Below, piece after piece: positions 1-8,688 of a stretch of 53,350 nucleotides of DNA (its first letter is position 1; each line of letters opens with the position of its first letter). Source of the DNA: Clostridiales bacterium. GTDB taxonomy: Bacteria; Bacillota; Sulfobacillia; RBS10-35. The position numbers and the translations under genes are program-made. The stretch is from the NCBI GenBank assembly GCA_018729555.1, contig JAHHQG010000001.1:1-53350 (forward strand), in the 5' to 3' direction. The notes under the pieces are model-generated. The model made no database searches. It worked only from the letters and a program-made list of their open reading frames with translations, and had not been told where the DNA came from.

Positions 1-56
1 GCGAAGAGAAGCCAGAAAAACGGCACCAAGAGAAGGATGAGAAGGCTTTTTTTCAT
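1..56 (-). CDS. Secreted protein, N-terminal fragment (runs off window)
   Basis: The ATG at 56 overlaps the TGA of the SLH gene (ATGA junction), so the two are probably translationally coupled. The visible residues begin MKKSLLILLLVPFFWLLF: two lysines followed by a hydrophobic core, as in a Sec signal peptide. The rest lies beyond the left edge, so nothing can be said about function. It is probably the last visible member of the envelope gene run that starts near 3.1 kb. Confidence 0.5.
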   Translation of the reverse strand, partial: MKKSLLILLLVPFFWLLF

Positions 57-1036
57 GGTTCCAACGCTCCCTTCAGCATGAACCTGGGTATGTTGTCCAG
101 CGATTCGTGTTCGCCATGGCGAAGGAGACGGAATCCGGTGATAACCCACTCATTGCCGTGTACCCTTTGCGCCGTCATCTCGTAGAGCGCCCAGGAGGCG
201 TCGTTGGAATCGCTCCAAAAGCCGTATACTACCTGGGTCGTGACAAGATCCGGCCGGTAGCTTACCTGGGGGTTTCCGAGAAGATCGACGTCAATCATGA
301 AGCGGCCGTCGTCAAGGGTTCTGCCGCCTGTAAGGACATACTGCGAAAGGCTTTCTTTCCAGGAGGGGAGAAGATCGGGGTCCACCGACGTTTCCGGGTG
401 TAAAAGCGCGCCGTTAAAGAAACTAAGAGCCCCCATCACCAGAAGATCTGGCGCGGGGGGTTCCCATGCACGAAGAGCCCGGGCAAGTAAGGCCAGAGCT
501 TCGGCCCGGGTCGCGGGTTTCGAAAGCCGGAGCGTACCGTCGGGATACCCCCAAAGGACGCCGGTCCCAAAGGCTTCATGGACCAGCGCGAAGCGAGGAT
601 CATCAGGAGAAGGGGCGTCGGTGAAAGGAAGTACCACCGGACCTGCCGGTACCGCCCGGAAGTAAGCCCCTTCCCGGAAGTAAGCCCCTTCGAAAAGCGG
701 CGCCAAGGATGCGACTAGTTCGACGCGGGACATGCTCTGGGGGAGAGAGAGGTCACCATGCCCCACGTGACGTAGCCAGGAGATCCAGGTGGCGATATCG
801 ATGGGTTCGTCCAGGCCCTCATCCCAGGAAACCCCGGGGTACTGTTCCCTGAGCCAGGTGAGCTCGGGATGGTACCAGGGTTGCGAAACCCCGGCGCTAT
901 CAACGGGGTCGGCAACCACCGGAATGCGAGAACTTTTTCCCGGTGCGGAAGCGGAAAAGGCGGTAGGCATCCCGGCCAACCCTCCGATCAGGAGGGTGAG
1001 TACTGTCAAGACGGCAAAAGCTCGAAAGACTTTCAC
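53..1036 (-). CDS. Secreted protein with one SLH domain
   Basis: This 327-aa protein has an N-terminal signal peptide (about residues 1-29, ending near AFSASA). A single S-layer homology domain lies around residues 135-190, with the typical spacing of F-T-D, W-G-Y-P-D-G-T and T-R-A-E-A. SLH domains anchor proteins to pyruvylated secondary cell-wall polymer, so surface attachment is likely; three SLH repeats are more usual, so binding may be weak. The C-terminal 130 residues are not recognised. An 18-bp tandem duplication at 656-691 adds a repeated EGAYFR hexapeptide. The start follows GGAGGA. It lies downstream of the 502-aa secreted protein, after a GC hairpin. Confidence 0.8.
   Translation of the reverse strand: MKVFRAFAVLTVLTLLIGGLAGMPTAFSASAPGKSSRIPVVADPVDSAGVSQPWYHPELTWLREQYPGVSWDEGLDEPIDIATWISWLRHVGHGDLSLPQSMSRVELVASLAPLFEGAYFREGAYFRAVPAGPVVLPFTDAPSPDDPRFALVHEAFGTGVLWGYPDGTLRLSKPATRAEALALLARALRAWEPPAPDLLVMGALSFFNGALLHPETSVDPDLLPSWKESLSQYVLTGGRTLDDGRFMIDVDLLGNPQVSYRPDLVTTQVVYGFWSDSNDASWALYEMTAQRVHGNEWVITGFRLLRHGEHESLDNIPRFMLKGALEP
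656..691. repeat. 18-bp perfect tandem duplication inside SLH gene
   Basis: Two adjacent identical 18-bp units (656-673 and 674-691) give an in-frame duplication of six residues just before the SLH domain. The copies are identical, so the event is probably recent. Confidence 0.85.
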
Positions 1037-1060
1037 GAAAGTCCTCCTCCTTGTTTGGGT

Positions 1061-1085
1061 GGGGGCCCGGGAAAGCCGAGCCCCC
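1061..1085 (-). other. Intergenic GC hairpin
   Basis: A ten-base-pair stem with a GAAAG loop (1061-1070 with 1076-1085) sits between the 502-aa gene and the SLH gene. No T-run follows on the minus strand, so it looks more like an mRNA stability or partial attenuation element than a full terminator. Confidence 0.5.
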
Positions 1086-1091
1086 GGGTGA

Positions 1092-2600
1092 TCACTCCGA
1101 CAGGTAGGTCTTCCAGCGGGGTTTATTCGTTAGCTCCAAGTCCCCGGACTGGATCGGGTTATTGGGTTGAAGCCAGGCCCGGCCTCCGCCTTTACGGGGC
1201 GGGACTGGCCCGAGGTTCTGGTAGACAACAGTCTCAAAGGCGGCGGCCTGAGTACTTTGGCCCAACCTTAAGACAATCGCCGCAAGTGCCGGGTCGAGAG
1301 ATTTTGTTTTTTTCGCGATGTCAAAGTAAACCCCGATGGAATTGGACAACGTTCGCCAACCCAGCACCTCATCGAAGCAGCTGGCAAGCCTCATGTACGC
1401 ACGACAAGCGTCCGCAAGCTCGTTATGCCTTTCGATGGCGTACTGCATGAACGTTGTTTTGTAGCGCTGGACAAGCGCTTCGCGTTCATGCGCTGGCTTG
1501 GAGAGGAAAGCAATCAAGGCATCCGAAGGCATTCCTGCGACGCTTGCCAGAACCGCGCTGGCTTTAGCGGGGTTGCTCAACGCCCCCACACCCAGTGGAC
1601 CTTCAGTGAGCAGGGCGGTGACGAGCACGAGATCGGGATCGTTTGCTACATGCTGGTTGAAGGCAACAAGGGTGCCGGTATAGAACCCTGCGTTAGCCAC
1701 ATCGGTCGCCGAATACAGGATCTCACGCTTGACCGCGAATGAACCGCCGAGTTTTTTGTACACAGCTTCCGTGTTGGTATCGAAACCGACAAAACGAGCG
1801 ACAGTGGCTACACCCCTTGCGATGAACCACAGAAAGCGACTGGTGGGCACATCATAAGGTCGAGAGGTTCTGTCCAGTAGAATCTTGTCAAGGGCCTGGG
1901 TTAAGCTCTTCTGTTCCTGCTTCTTTTGATAGACCAGTTCGCCAAGAGCGAAAACAAAGTCCGATTCTGGGCGTACGGAGCTCGTAGCGGCCTTCCCACG
2001 AAGCTCGTTCAGGACTTGTTCCTCTTGCCTGACAAGGTAAGTTGCTACAAGATAACTGGCGGCCTCATCACCAGCAACGGCTTTCAGTCGTTCATAAGCC
2101 GCCCGCGCTGGATAGCCCTGGGTATTGAAGTGTTCGATGGCCTCATCGGAAAAGTCGTACATACCCTCTCTGGCGTATGCCTGGCGGGCTTCGTCTTCAG
2201 AGAACGGACCGTACAAAAGGCGTTGAGCGTTTGCATTTTCGGCTTTGAGGCTGGCGATCTTGAGCTTTAGAGATTCAGGAGTGTTTGGCGGCAATTCCGA
2301 ACCACTCATAACGTCCAGGAAAAGGTGCTCGGCTACGGCCCACTCTTGGACTTCGGGGTTGTAGAGTAGGTCAACCAGTTGTTCGGCATAGAGATTATGC
2401 GATGGTTCCTGGCTAACCCGCCAGCTTCCCGGATTGACAACCGGAGGCGGAACATCGTGTTGGCCTGTGTCCCAAGGGCGGTCTTCGCTTTGATCGTGGC
2501 GAGGTAGCGGTGCCGCGCCGAAGACAGAAAACGGCGCGGCTGTTAAAACCACCGCCAGGGTTAGAGCGAAAGCAATGGCTTTAAAGGTTCTGGTTTTCAC
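1092..2600 (-). CDS. Secreted protein of unknown function, 502 aa
   Basis: The N-terminus is a clear signal peptide (KTRTFK, a hydrophobic stretch, then a cleavage-like VFGAAP near residue 29). The mature part is largely alpha-helical by composition and rich in Ala, Leu and Glu, with no catalytic motif or transmembrane segment I can recognise. The start ATG overlaps the stop of the lipoprotein gene by 4 bp, indicating coupling. The neighbours are a lipoprotein and an SLH protein, so an extracellular or wall-associated role is likely, perhaps linked to the pilus operon upstream. Function unknown. Confidence 0.75.
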   Translation of the reverse strand: MKTRTFKAIAFALTLAVVLTAAPFSVFGAAPLPRHDQSEDRPWDTGQHDVPPPVVNPGSWRVSQEPSHNLYAEQLVDLLYNPEVQEWAVAEHLFLDVMSGSELPPNTPESLKLKIASLKAENANAQRLLYGPFSEDEARQAYAREGMYDFSDEAIEHFNTQGYPARAAYERLKAVAGDEAASYLVATYLVRQEEQVLNELRGKAATSSVRPESDFVFALGELVYQKKQEQKSLTQALDKILLDRTSRPYDVPTSRFLWFIARGVATVARFVGFDTNTEAVYKKLGGSFAVKREILYSATDVANAGFYTGTLVAFNQHVANDPDLVLVTALLTEGPLGVGALSNPAKASAVLASVAGMPSDALIAFLSKPAHEREALVQRYKTTFMQYAIERHNELADACRAYMRLASCFDEVLGWRTLSNSIGVYFDIAKKTKSLDPALAAIVLRLGQSTQAAAFETVVYQNLGPVPPRKGGGRAWLQPNNPIQSGDLELTNKPRWKTYLSE

Positions 2601-3076
2601 GGCGTTGTTTCCTCCTCTTGCTGTGCTTGCCCAGAGATGATGTGCCGAAGACTGTAGATCTTCCAGGTGTTGGGCGCCGCCTCGACCATGGTGACCTCCG
2701 CAAGGCTCTGGTAGGTCCTGTGGCCCAGGTACTCATCGTCAACGGCGTATTCGACGGACGCGCTCATGACGATGAAGGGCGGCCTTTTGTCGAGCAAGGT
2801 GTATTCGATGGGCTTTTCCAGTTGCCCCTTGCTGATGGCGTAGTGGGGCGCCATGGAAAGAGCCGGGCCGGTAAGGTACTTCCCCATGCTCGCCTGGAGT
2901 TCGTCCCACCCTTTGAGCTCCAGTTCAACGTAGGCCTGGAACGTATTCTTGGCGGCTTCCGGCACGTCGGCCGTAGCCTGTCCGCATCCCGCAACAAGGA
3001 TCATCATGAGAAAAACCGTAGCCCATGTCATGAAGGCCCGTGGCCTTCCGATGCCAAGCGTCAAACCCTTCAGCAT
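2597..3076 (-). CDS. Small lipoprotein
   Basis: I start this at the ATG at 3076, which has GAGGTGA about 5 nt upstream; a longer frame exists but has no ribosome binding site. The product of about 159 aa has a basic N-terminus, a hydrophobic stretch and a lipobox (LVAGC), so it should be lipidated and held on the outer face of the membrane. The rest has an NTF2-like look: helix-rich first half, then strands with a conserved-looking W-K-I-Y end. This resembles extracytoplasmic nuclear-transport-factor-like domains, but that is only inference. It is coupled to the 502-aa secreted protein by an ATGA overlap. Confidence 0.7.
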   Translation of the reverse strand: MLKGLTLGIGRPRAFMTWATVFLMMILVAGCGQATADVPEAAKNTFQAYVELELKGWDELQASMGKYLTGPALSMAPHYAISKGQLEKPIEYTLLDKRPPFIVMSASVEYAVDDEYLGHRTYQSLAEVTMVEAAPNTWKIYSLRHIISGQAQQEEETTP

Positions 3077-3132
3077 TCGCTTCACCTCAGGGGAAACGAT
3101 ACTCCTAACGCGAGAAGAGGGTTGCACATACC

Positions 3133-3168
3133 CGGGCAAAAGAAAACCCGGCCTTTAAAGGCCGGGTT
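3133..3168 (-). terminator. Rho-independent terminator after pilus operon
   Basis: A perfect 24-bp palindrome (3145-3168) is followed on the minus strand by TTTTCTTTTG. It sits 13 bp after the stop of the membrane-anchored gene at 3181 and probably marks the 3' end of the pilus transcript. Confidence 0.85.
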
Positions 3169-3180
3169 GGGAAACAGCCA

Positions 3181-3981
3181 TCAGTAGTCGGAAAGCCAGC
3201 CCTTTGTGGGTTCTTCTTTGACCACTTCCTGGCAGGCGGGCACTTCGTGCCAGTAGGATACGTCGTTACAAGGGTCACGGTCGAAGTGGGCGAACCACCA
3301 TTCCGGGAACCAGAGACGGATGGGGATGAGATAACGTTTTGTATGGCCCAGGATATAGTCATCCCCCCCGTAGAAGAGCTCTAGATGAGGAGCCTTCTCC
3401 GGATGGGCGTCCCAGTAGCGGGAGAGCAAGTCTTTGAGGGCCCTTTCCCGCTCTTCGTCGGTCATGGCGAGGAAGTCTTCGCCAGGGATGCTGTAGAGGG
3501 ACGCTTCTTCTTTTGAAACACCCTGAACCACGACATCACCTGTATACCAATCCGTGGTGATATAGATGGGTTCTATAAGGTCCGGGATAACGCCCACAAC
3601 TTTATTAGCGAGTTCCCCCGGGACTAGTTCGGCCTTTTCCTTCACTTGTGGTTTTTCGGTCTTGGTTCCTTCCTGAGTTGGCACCGTGTTAACCAAGGAG
3701 GTTTTCTCCGATTCTGAAGAAGAGGGTCGTGACGTCCCGGGATCCTTTGCCGGAGACGCCTTTTTCGAAGTTTCGGTCTTAGTGACTTCACTTCCTGAGA
3801 GCGTACCAAATAACCGCTCCATATCAACGGTGATGGATTTGACTTCGGTATCCATCACACTAGGACCAGGAGACACAGCATAGGCTGTGTTATCCCAGGG
3901 ATCCTCCCCATTCCACCCCAAAGCCAGAATGAGAAGGGCAAGAAAACTAAGAACCAACCCAGAAATCCAAAACCATCTCAT
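3181..3981 (-). CDS. Membrane-anchored protein at end of Tad operon
   Basis: The start at 3981 is preceded by AGAGGAGG at 7 nt; the upstream in-frame ATGs have no such site. The product is about 266 aa with an N-terminal membrane anchor or uncleaved signal (residues 1-21). A low-complexity Ser/Thr/Lys/Glu/Pro stretch follows (about 50-115) and then a folded C-terminal domain rich in Trp, Tyr and acidic residues, with two Cys near the end. The stalk-plus-domain layout suits an exported protein that crosses the wall. Its place directly after tadG and before a terminator suggests a pilus-associated or surface role. No known family recognised. Confidence 0.65.
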   Translation of the reverse strand: MRWFWISGLVLSFLALLILALGWNGEDPWDNTAYAVSPGPSVMDTEVKSITVDMERLFGTLSGSEVTKTETSKKASPAKDPGTSRPSSSESEKTSLVNTVPTQEGTKTEKPQVKEKAELVPGELANKVVGVIPDLIEPIYITTDWYTGDVVVQGVSKEEASLYSIPGEDFLAMTDEERERALKDLLSRYWDAHPEKAPHLELFYGGDDYILGHTKRYLIPIRLWFPEWWFAHFDRDPCNDVSYWHEVPACQEVVKEEPTKGWLSDY

Positions 3982-4020
3982 GGTGTTCCCTCCTCTTACC
4001 AAAGAATAGCTCATACACAA

Positions 4021-4761
4021 CTAGTTATGGCAAAGTCGGTGGGTCTGGTCCCGAAGAAAGACGGCTAGCTGCCCCTGCCGGATCGTCCCCGGAAGCCTCA
4101 GTTCCGTGTCGCTGCTGGCCTTGCGAGTGACCTCGACAGGTCCCTTGCGGCCGAGGAGTTCGGCTCCCGTCAGCTGGAGGGGCGTGACGGTTTTAATACC
4201 CACCGTGATGGTCACAAGCCAGTCTTGACCTGGTTTGGTGACCTCGCAGGCGTATTTGGGAGGGCTCGCCAGCGAAGGCATGCCAAAACCACGGCTCTCG
4301 GCGCCGGACTGAAACCAGTTGTAGATGAGCACCCCTTGCATGCGGCTTTCGGCTATCGAGGGGTCGATGGTGACATCGGCGCCGCACGGGTCGGAGTCTA
4401 CCGGGTCGGAGTCCGGCGCGTAGAAGTTCGGGTCGTCGATGGGCCGCGTGGGTTCCGTACACTGGCTGGTCTTTTTCCGAAGGATAAGGGCAAGACAGGT
4501 TTGCTTCGACGGATCACAGGGTTTCAGGGGGTCCTGCGGATCCCGGTACACCGTTGTTGTATCGTACCGCCAGAACCGGTACTGGATGTTGATGCTCTCG
4601 CGGTCGTAGAAAACGCCCGTGACGGCCGCGTCCGTCCAGGATTGGACCTCCTCGGACCCGACCGCAAAGGTACCGATGACGAGCACGAACACCGTCATGA
4701 GAATGAGGGCCATCAGGGCGACCGCGATAAAGACAACCGATTGGGCGCGTTCCCGGCGCAT
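4021..4761 (-). CDS. TadG-like pilus assembly protein
   Basis: The start ATG at 4761 lies 3 bp after the tadE stop, with GGAG upstream; the longer frame reads through tadE and is not real. The 246-aa product begins RRERAQSVVF and then a 25-residue hydrophobic segment, the N-terminal layout of TadE/TadG-type minor pseudopilins. It lacks the usual von Willebrand domain of long TadG proteins. The exported part has several Cys (around residues 80-130) and many Asp-Pro pairs, suggesting disulfides or metal. It probably acts at the pilus base or tip. Family membership comes from position and N-terminus only. Confidence 0.65.
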   Translation of the reverse strand: MRRERAQSVVFIAVALMALILMTVFVLVIGTFAVGSEEVQSWTDAAVTGVFYDRESINIQYRFWRYDTTTVYRDPQDPLKPCDPSKQTCLALILRKKTSQCTEPTRPIDDPNFYAPDSDPVDSDPCGADVTIDPSIAESRMQGVLIYNWFQSGAESRGFGMPSLASPPKYACEVTKPGQDWLVTITVGIKTVTPLQLTGAELLGRKGPVEVTRKASSDTELRLPGTIRQGQLAVFLRDQTHRLCHN

Positions 4762-4763
4762 GC

Positions 4764-5174
4764 TTAGCGCTCCTTCAAAAAGCGGCTGGTCGAGGAGAGG
4801 ACGAGCTCCTTTTGGGTGCCGCCAAAGACAAAGCCCGGAACAATGGTGTCGGCACGGTAGCTGACCCGGAATGCTGCGTACTGGGTATTGGCTGCGTTCT
4901 CGACTTGGCAGCTTCCAACCCCGGCACGATTGGGAGAGAGGCCGTATGCCTGAAGCATGTTGAAGGCTACATCTCGGGCTTGGTTGGTGCTTCCCTGGGT
5001 AAGGGCGCAAACGCGGGCGCCTTCCCGCGCGGCCACAGTGACGGCATACTTTTGGGTCATGAGAAGGCCTCCGACGAGGATCGAGAAGACCAGCATGAGA
5101 AGAATCGGCATCACCAGCACCGTTTCCACCATGGCCTGGGCCTGCAAAGGTTTCCATCGCTTCAAGGGTGCCAC
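4764..5174 (-). CDS. tadE: TadE-like minor pseudopilin
   Basis: This 136-aa protein has the TadE signature: a short basic leader, then A-Q-A-M-V-E-T before a hydrophobic helix (residues 14-40), and A-A-R-E-G-A-R shortly after. The Glu follows the usual prepilin position. TadE and TadF are processed by the prepilin peptidase and needed for Flp pilus assembly. A ribosome binding site (AGGAGCGG) lies upstream. It is flanked by flp and the TadG-like gene. Confidence 0.85.
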   Translation of the reverse strand: MAPLKRWKPLQAQAMVETVLVMPILLMLVFSILVGGLLMTQKYAVTVAAREGARVCALTQGSTNQARDVAFNMLQAYGLSPNRAGVGSCQVENAANTQYAAFRVSYRADTIVPGFVFGGTQKELVLSSTSRFLKER

Positions 5175-5199
5175 CGCTCCTTTCTCTTGTGTTTAGGCA

Positions 5200-5230
5200 C
5201 CAAGGAGGGGCGTTTTCCACCCCTCCTTGG
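5200..5230 (-). terminator. Hairpin between flp and tadE (partial terminator or processing site)
   Basis: Perfect 11-bp arms (5200-5210 and 5220-5230) enclose a 9-nt loop. The minus-strand sequence after it has no strong T-run, so readthrough is expected. Placed right after the major pilin, it could protect pilin mRNA or lower expression of the downstream minor pilins. Confidence 0.6.
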
Positions 5231-5265
5231 ATCCAGACCATCCTCAGGGTTGCACCAAAACCGTT

Positions 5266-5472
5266 TTAAGGATTCGTAATGGTCTGCGTGATTTCGTTGA
5301 GTTTAGCACCGATACTTCCACCCAGTGTGCGGAGGGCAACAATGACGGCTACGGCGATCAGCACGACGATCAGGATGTACTCTACCAGGGATTGAGCCTT
5401 CTCGGCCTTCCACCCCCGGTCCACCAAAAACGCCGCCAGCCAGCTCTTGAATAGGGTGAGCATGACGTTCAC
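5266..5472 (-). CDS. flp: Flp-type major pilin
   Basis: I choose the GTG at 5472 because AGGAGG lies 10 nt upstream; the first ATG (5463) is three codons later. The product of about 68 aa has a basic leader and K-A-Q-S-L-V-E-Y, then a hydrophobic helix of about 20 residues and a short polar tail. The E-Y pair after the processing site is the hallmark of Flp pilins. Length fits the family (50-70 aa before processing). It is the probable structural subunit of the Tad pilus and the substrate of the peptidase at 38.5 kb. Confidence 0.9.
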   Translation of the reverse strand: MNVMLTLFKSWLAAFLVDRGWKAEKAQSLVEYILIVVLIAVAVIVALRTLGGSIGAKLNEITQTITNP

Positions 5473-5557
5473 GGAAGACCACCTCCTTTCCCGAGAATAT
5501 ATACGGGTGTTCGACATCCCCGGGACACTATACCCTTACGAGGCACGAACGGGAGCA

Positions 5558-6466
5558 CTAACTGCCAAGAAGTTTGCCGAACTGGCTCAGGATAGGATAG
5601 CCGACGAGGAGAAGCATCGGCAGAAACACGGCAAAGACAAGAGGGATGATGATCTTCACCGATGTTTTGCCAGCGGCTTCCTCTACCCGGTGGAGGCGGC
5701 GAACCCGGAGGCTTTCCGACTGGTGCCGGAGGATGTCCGTGATAGGAGTACCGAGACGAATCCCCTGCACCACCGCTCCAAGGAAAGCCGAAAGATCCTC
5801 GCTTTCGTAGAGTTCGGCCGCATGGAGAAAAACGTCCTCCAGGGGTTGCCCCAGCTGGATTCGACGCACCATATCCATCATTACCTTGGAGAGTTCGCCA
5901 GGCCTTTTTTGTGCGGCAAACTCCATAGCGGGCACGATGTTGGCATACGACTGGGCGGTGATGTTGAGAAGGTCGAGGAAATCCATGAGATCCCGCTCCA
6001 TGCGAAGGACCCTGGTTTTGGCCCGCCGCTGAAGCAGGATAAGGGGCAGGCGCCAGCCCAGCCAAGCGGCAATCCCCAGAACCAAAATCATGAGCGGGTT
6101 AAGAGAAAAGCCGGTGAAGAACCACAGGAAGAGAGGCAGGCCCATCACCGTAACGTAGCGGAAAGCGGCCCAGTCCTCCGCCTGGTACTGGCGGGCATCG
6201 ATCTTTTCCAGGAGCCGACGAAAGGTGAAAAGGTCTTCCTCGCGAAAACGGATAAGCCTTCGTAGCTCAAGAGTAATCCGGCGAAGGCCGCGCGGCGGGG
6301 TTTTCTGGCGCGTGAGAACATCCAGGTCCTCGGGTGTGTAGCTGGCGATCCCAACCTCGCGGTTCCAGCGCTCGTAGGTAACGCTGGGTGCCGTCATCCA
6401 CACATAAAGGGCATAACCTAGGAGGAGCACCGAAAACGATAGAAGCAGGGAAATGGCGTAGATCAT
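5558..6466 (-). CDS. tadC: TadC, pilus inner-membrane platform protein
   Basis: At 302 aa this matches the TadC/type II secretion F family. There is a hydrophobic N-terminal segment (residues 1-25), a central pair of transmembrane helices (about 105-150), a GspF-like cytoplasmic domain with helical E-R-D-L-M-D-F-L-D-L pattern, and a C-terminal helix near 270-295. With TadB it forms the membrane platform driven by TadA. It follows tadB after 15 bp, and flp lies downstream. Confidence 0.9.
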   Translation of the reverse strand: MIYAISLLLSFSVLLLGYALYVWMTAPSVTYERWNREVGIASYTPEDLDVLTRQKTPPRGLRRITLELRRLIRFREEDLFTFRRLLEKIDARQYQAEDWAAFRYVTVMGLPLFLWFFTGFSLNPLMILVLGIAAWLGWRLPLILLQRRAKTRVLRMERDLMDFLDLLNITAQSYANIVPAMEFAAQKRPGELSKVMMDMVRRIQLGQPLEDVFLHAAELYESEDLSAFLGAVVQGIRLGTPITDILRHQSESLRVRRLHRVEEAAGKTSVKIIIPLVFAVFLPMLLLVGYPILSQFGKLLGS

Positions 6467-6481
6467 CGCTATAGCCTCCTC

Positions 6482-7387
6482 TCAGTCAAGCCGGATATCC
6501 GTGATCTTTCGGATCCAAAGAAAGCCGACCGCGATCATGACGGCGGCTACCAAAAGAAGGGTCTGTCCAGGACCGGGTTGCAGGTAGACGGCAAAAAAAC
6601 CCGGGCTAACCACATAAAGCACACCAAGAAGAAGAAGTGGAGTGAGGAGCACCAGAACGGCGCTTAGACGTCCCGGTGCCGTGAGGGCCTGGACCTTGGA
6701 CTTGGCTTGCTGGCGCTGGCGAATGGTTTCGGCGATGGTTTGAAGCATGGGAATCATATCGCCGCCCGTTGCGTGTTGAAGGGAAACAGTCGCTACAAAA
6801 AGGTCGTAGTCTGTGGAGCGAACCCTGCGCTGGAGTTTTTCTAGGGACGTGATCAGCGGGGTGCCCAGCATCAGATCCTGGTGAACCCGGAAAAACTCAT
6901 AGGAAAGGGGATGGGACGCCCGGCTTGCGGCATCCTGAATGGCATTTGCCAGGCTTTGACCGGCGCGAAGGGCATTCACCATGTGGCCGATGGCTTTTTC
7001 GAGTTGCGCTTCGAATTTCTGGGCGCGGTCTTGCATGGCGCGCCGGAGATAAACGGGCGGAAGCGCTAATCCAAGGGCAATCCCCGGAAGGGCCCAGAGC
7101 CAGCTTTTCACGACGCCGTAAAGGAAAACAAACCCGAGGACACCTCCCGCGACGGTGATGAACTGGAGCCGGGTTTTATCCGTGGGAATCCCGGCAGCCT
7201 CCGACTGGGCTTGCAGGCGTTCGAAATATTCCACCAGCCACGGAAAGTAGGGTTCGGGAACGCTGTCGTCTTCATGGCCGGTAATCTTGGTCATCCGTTC
7301 CTTCTGCCGAAGTTCAACCAGCCGTCCCAGGCCGAGGACGAAAAGGAAAGGCGCGAGAAACACCGTGAGGAGAAAAAGCGTCTTCAA
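6482..7387 (-). CDS. tadB: TadB, pilus inner-membrane platform protein
   Basis: This 301-aa protein has a T2SS F-type domain (about residues 120-240, with the conserved A-L-R-A-G-Q-S-L-A-N-A-I pattern and T-G-G-D-M) between N-terminal membrane helices (1-20, 80-110) and two C-terminal helices. It is the partner of TadC in the Flp pilus platform. The start codon overlaps the tadA stop by 4 bp (ATGA), so translation is coupled. Confidence 0.92.
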   Translation of the reverse strand: MKTLFLLTVFLAPFLFVLGLGRLVELRQKERMTKITGHEDDSVPEPYFPWLVEYFERLQAQSEAAGIPTDKTRLQFITVAGGVLGFVFLYGVVKSWLWALPGIALGLALPPVYLRRAMQDRAQKFEAQLEKAIGHMVNALRAGQSLANAIQDAASRASHPLSYEFFRVHQDLMLGTPLITSLEKLQRRVRSTDYDLFVATVSLQHATGGDMIPMLQTIAETIRQRQQAKSKVQALTAPGRLSAVLVLLTPLLLLGVLYVVSPGFFAVYLQPGPGQTLLLVAAVMIAVGFLWIRKITDIRLD

Positions 7388-8676
7388 AGCCGCAGCTCCT
7401 TTCCAAAGGATCTTGCCAGTTCCAAAAGCCGTTCCGGAACATGTTCCGTGCGCTCCAGGCGGTCGGTCTCGTGTCGGTAGCGGTAGATATCGCCGAGGAA
7501 GATCTGGTGGTCCTTGATGGCCGTAAGTTCGGTGATTTGTGTTACCCGCCGCCGCCCATCCGGAAAGCGCTTCAAAAAGACGATCATGTGGACGCCTCCA
7601 AAGATCTGGTCTCTTAGGACCTGGGAAGAGAGACCCTCCCCGGCTTCCATGGCAAGGGTTTCGAGCCTCGAAATCGTGTCGGCGGGGGAGTTGGCGTGGA
7701 TGGTGCCAAGGCTTCCTTCATGGCCGGTGTTCAGGGCCTTAATGAGATCCAGGGCTTCCTTCCCGCGCACTTCACCCACGACAATGCGATCAGGCCGCAT
7801 GCGGAGGGCGTTTCGCACAAGGTCGCGGATGGTGACCTCACCAAGGCCCTGGATATTGGCCATTTTGGACTCGAAGGGAACAACGTGGGGTTGCTGGAGC
7901 TGGAGTTCCGCCGCGTCCTCGATGGTGATGATTCGTTCATCTGGCGGAATGAAGGCGGCAAGCGCGTTAAGAAAACTGGTCTTCCCGGACCCCGTGCCGC
8001 CCGAAACCAGAATGGAGAGACGGGCTTCTACCGCCGAAGCGAGGAAGGGCACGACATCTTCTGGAAGGCTTCCGAAGCGAATGAGTTTTTCCATGGTAAG
8101 AGCCGGGCGAAACTTACGGATGGTCAGGTACGGCCCCCGGATGGCAATAGGCGGCACGGCAATATTCACCCGGCTACCGTCCGGAAGGCGGGCATCCACG
8201 TAGGGATTGAACTGATCCACCCGGCGGTTGATGGGCTGGACGATCCGGTCGATAAGAAGAAGGATCTCCTGTTCGGAAAGAAAGACATCGGTCGTTAAGA
8301 GGCGACCGTCGCGTTCGATCCACACAGGTGAGTTCGGGCCGTTGACCATCACTTCCGTGATGTCCGGGTCGTCTAAAAGAGGCTGGAGCCGCCCGAAACC
8401 GACCAGGGTCGAAAGAACCCGCTGGTAGAAGGTTTCGGCCTCAAGAAGAGGGAGAGAGATCTGATGGTCGGCAAGGGTCTGGCGGATCACGGTCTCCAGT
8501 TTCTGGCGGGTTTCGGGCGTGGGCTTTTGCAGGAGCCGCCCATCCAGTTCCATTTCCCGGATCCTGGCGCGCACAAGATCGAGGATTTCTTCGAAAGTAC
8601 GGTCTTTCTTCTTTGGTTGAGTACCGGTGTCTTGGTTTCCCTGGGTTTCCTGCAGGCGTCTGGCAAATAAGCTCAT
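7384..8676 (-). CDS. tadA: TadA/CpaF secretion ATPase
   Basis: A 430-aa hexameric ATPase of the VirB11/PulE family. Walker A G-G-T-G-S-G-K-T lies near residue 230. It is followed by an E-D-A-A-E-L Asp box, the Walker B-like V-G-E-V-R-G-K-E segment near 300 and a His box (T-G-H-E-G-S-L-G-T-I-H). The N-terminal domain (1-150) is the usual CpaF regulatory part. It powers pilus assembly at the cytoplasmic side of TadB and TadC. It lies 12 bp after cpaE. Confidence 0.95.
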   Translation of the reverse strand: MSLFARRLQETQGNQDTGTQPKKKDRTFEEILDLVRARIREMELDGRLLQKPTPETRQKLETVIRQTLADHQISLPLLEAETFYQRVLSTLVGFGRLQPLLDDPDITEVMVNGPNSPVWIERDGRLLTTDVFLSEQEILLLIDRIVQPINRRVDQFNPYVDARLPDGSRVNIAVPPIAIRGPYLTIRKFRPALTMEKLIRFGSLPEDVVPFLASAVEARLSILVSGGTGSGKTSFLNALAAFIPPDERIITIEDAAELQLQQPHVVPFESKMANIQGLGEVTIRDLVRNALRMRPDRIVVGEVRGKEALDLIKALNTGHEGSLGTIHANSPADTISRLETLAMEAGEGLSSQVLRDQIFGGVHMIVFLKRFPDGRRRVTQITELTAIKDHQIFLGDIYRYRHETDRLERTEHVPERLLELARSFGKELRL

Positions 8677-8688
8677 GAGCGATACCTC

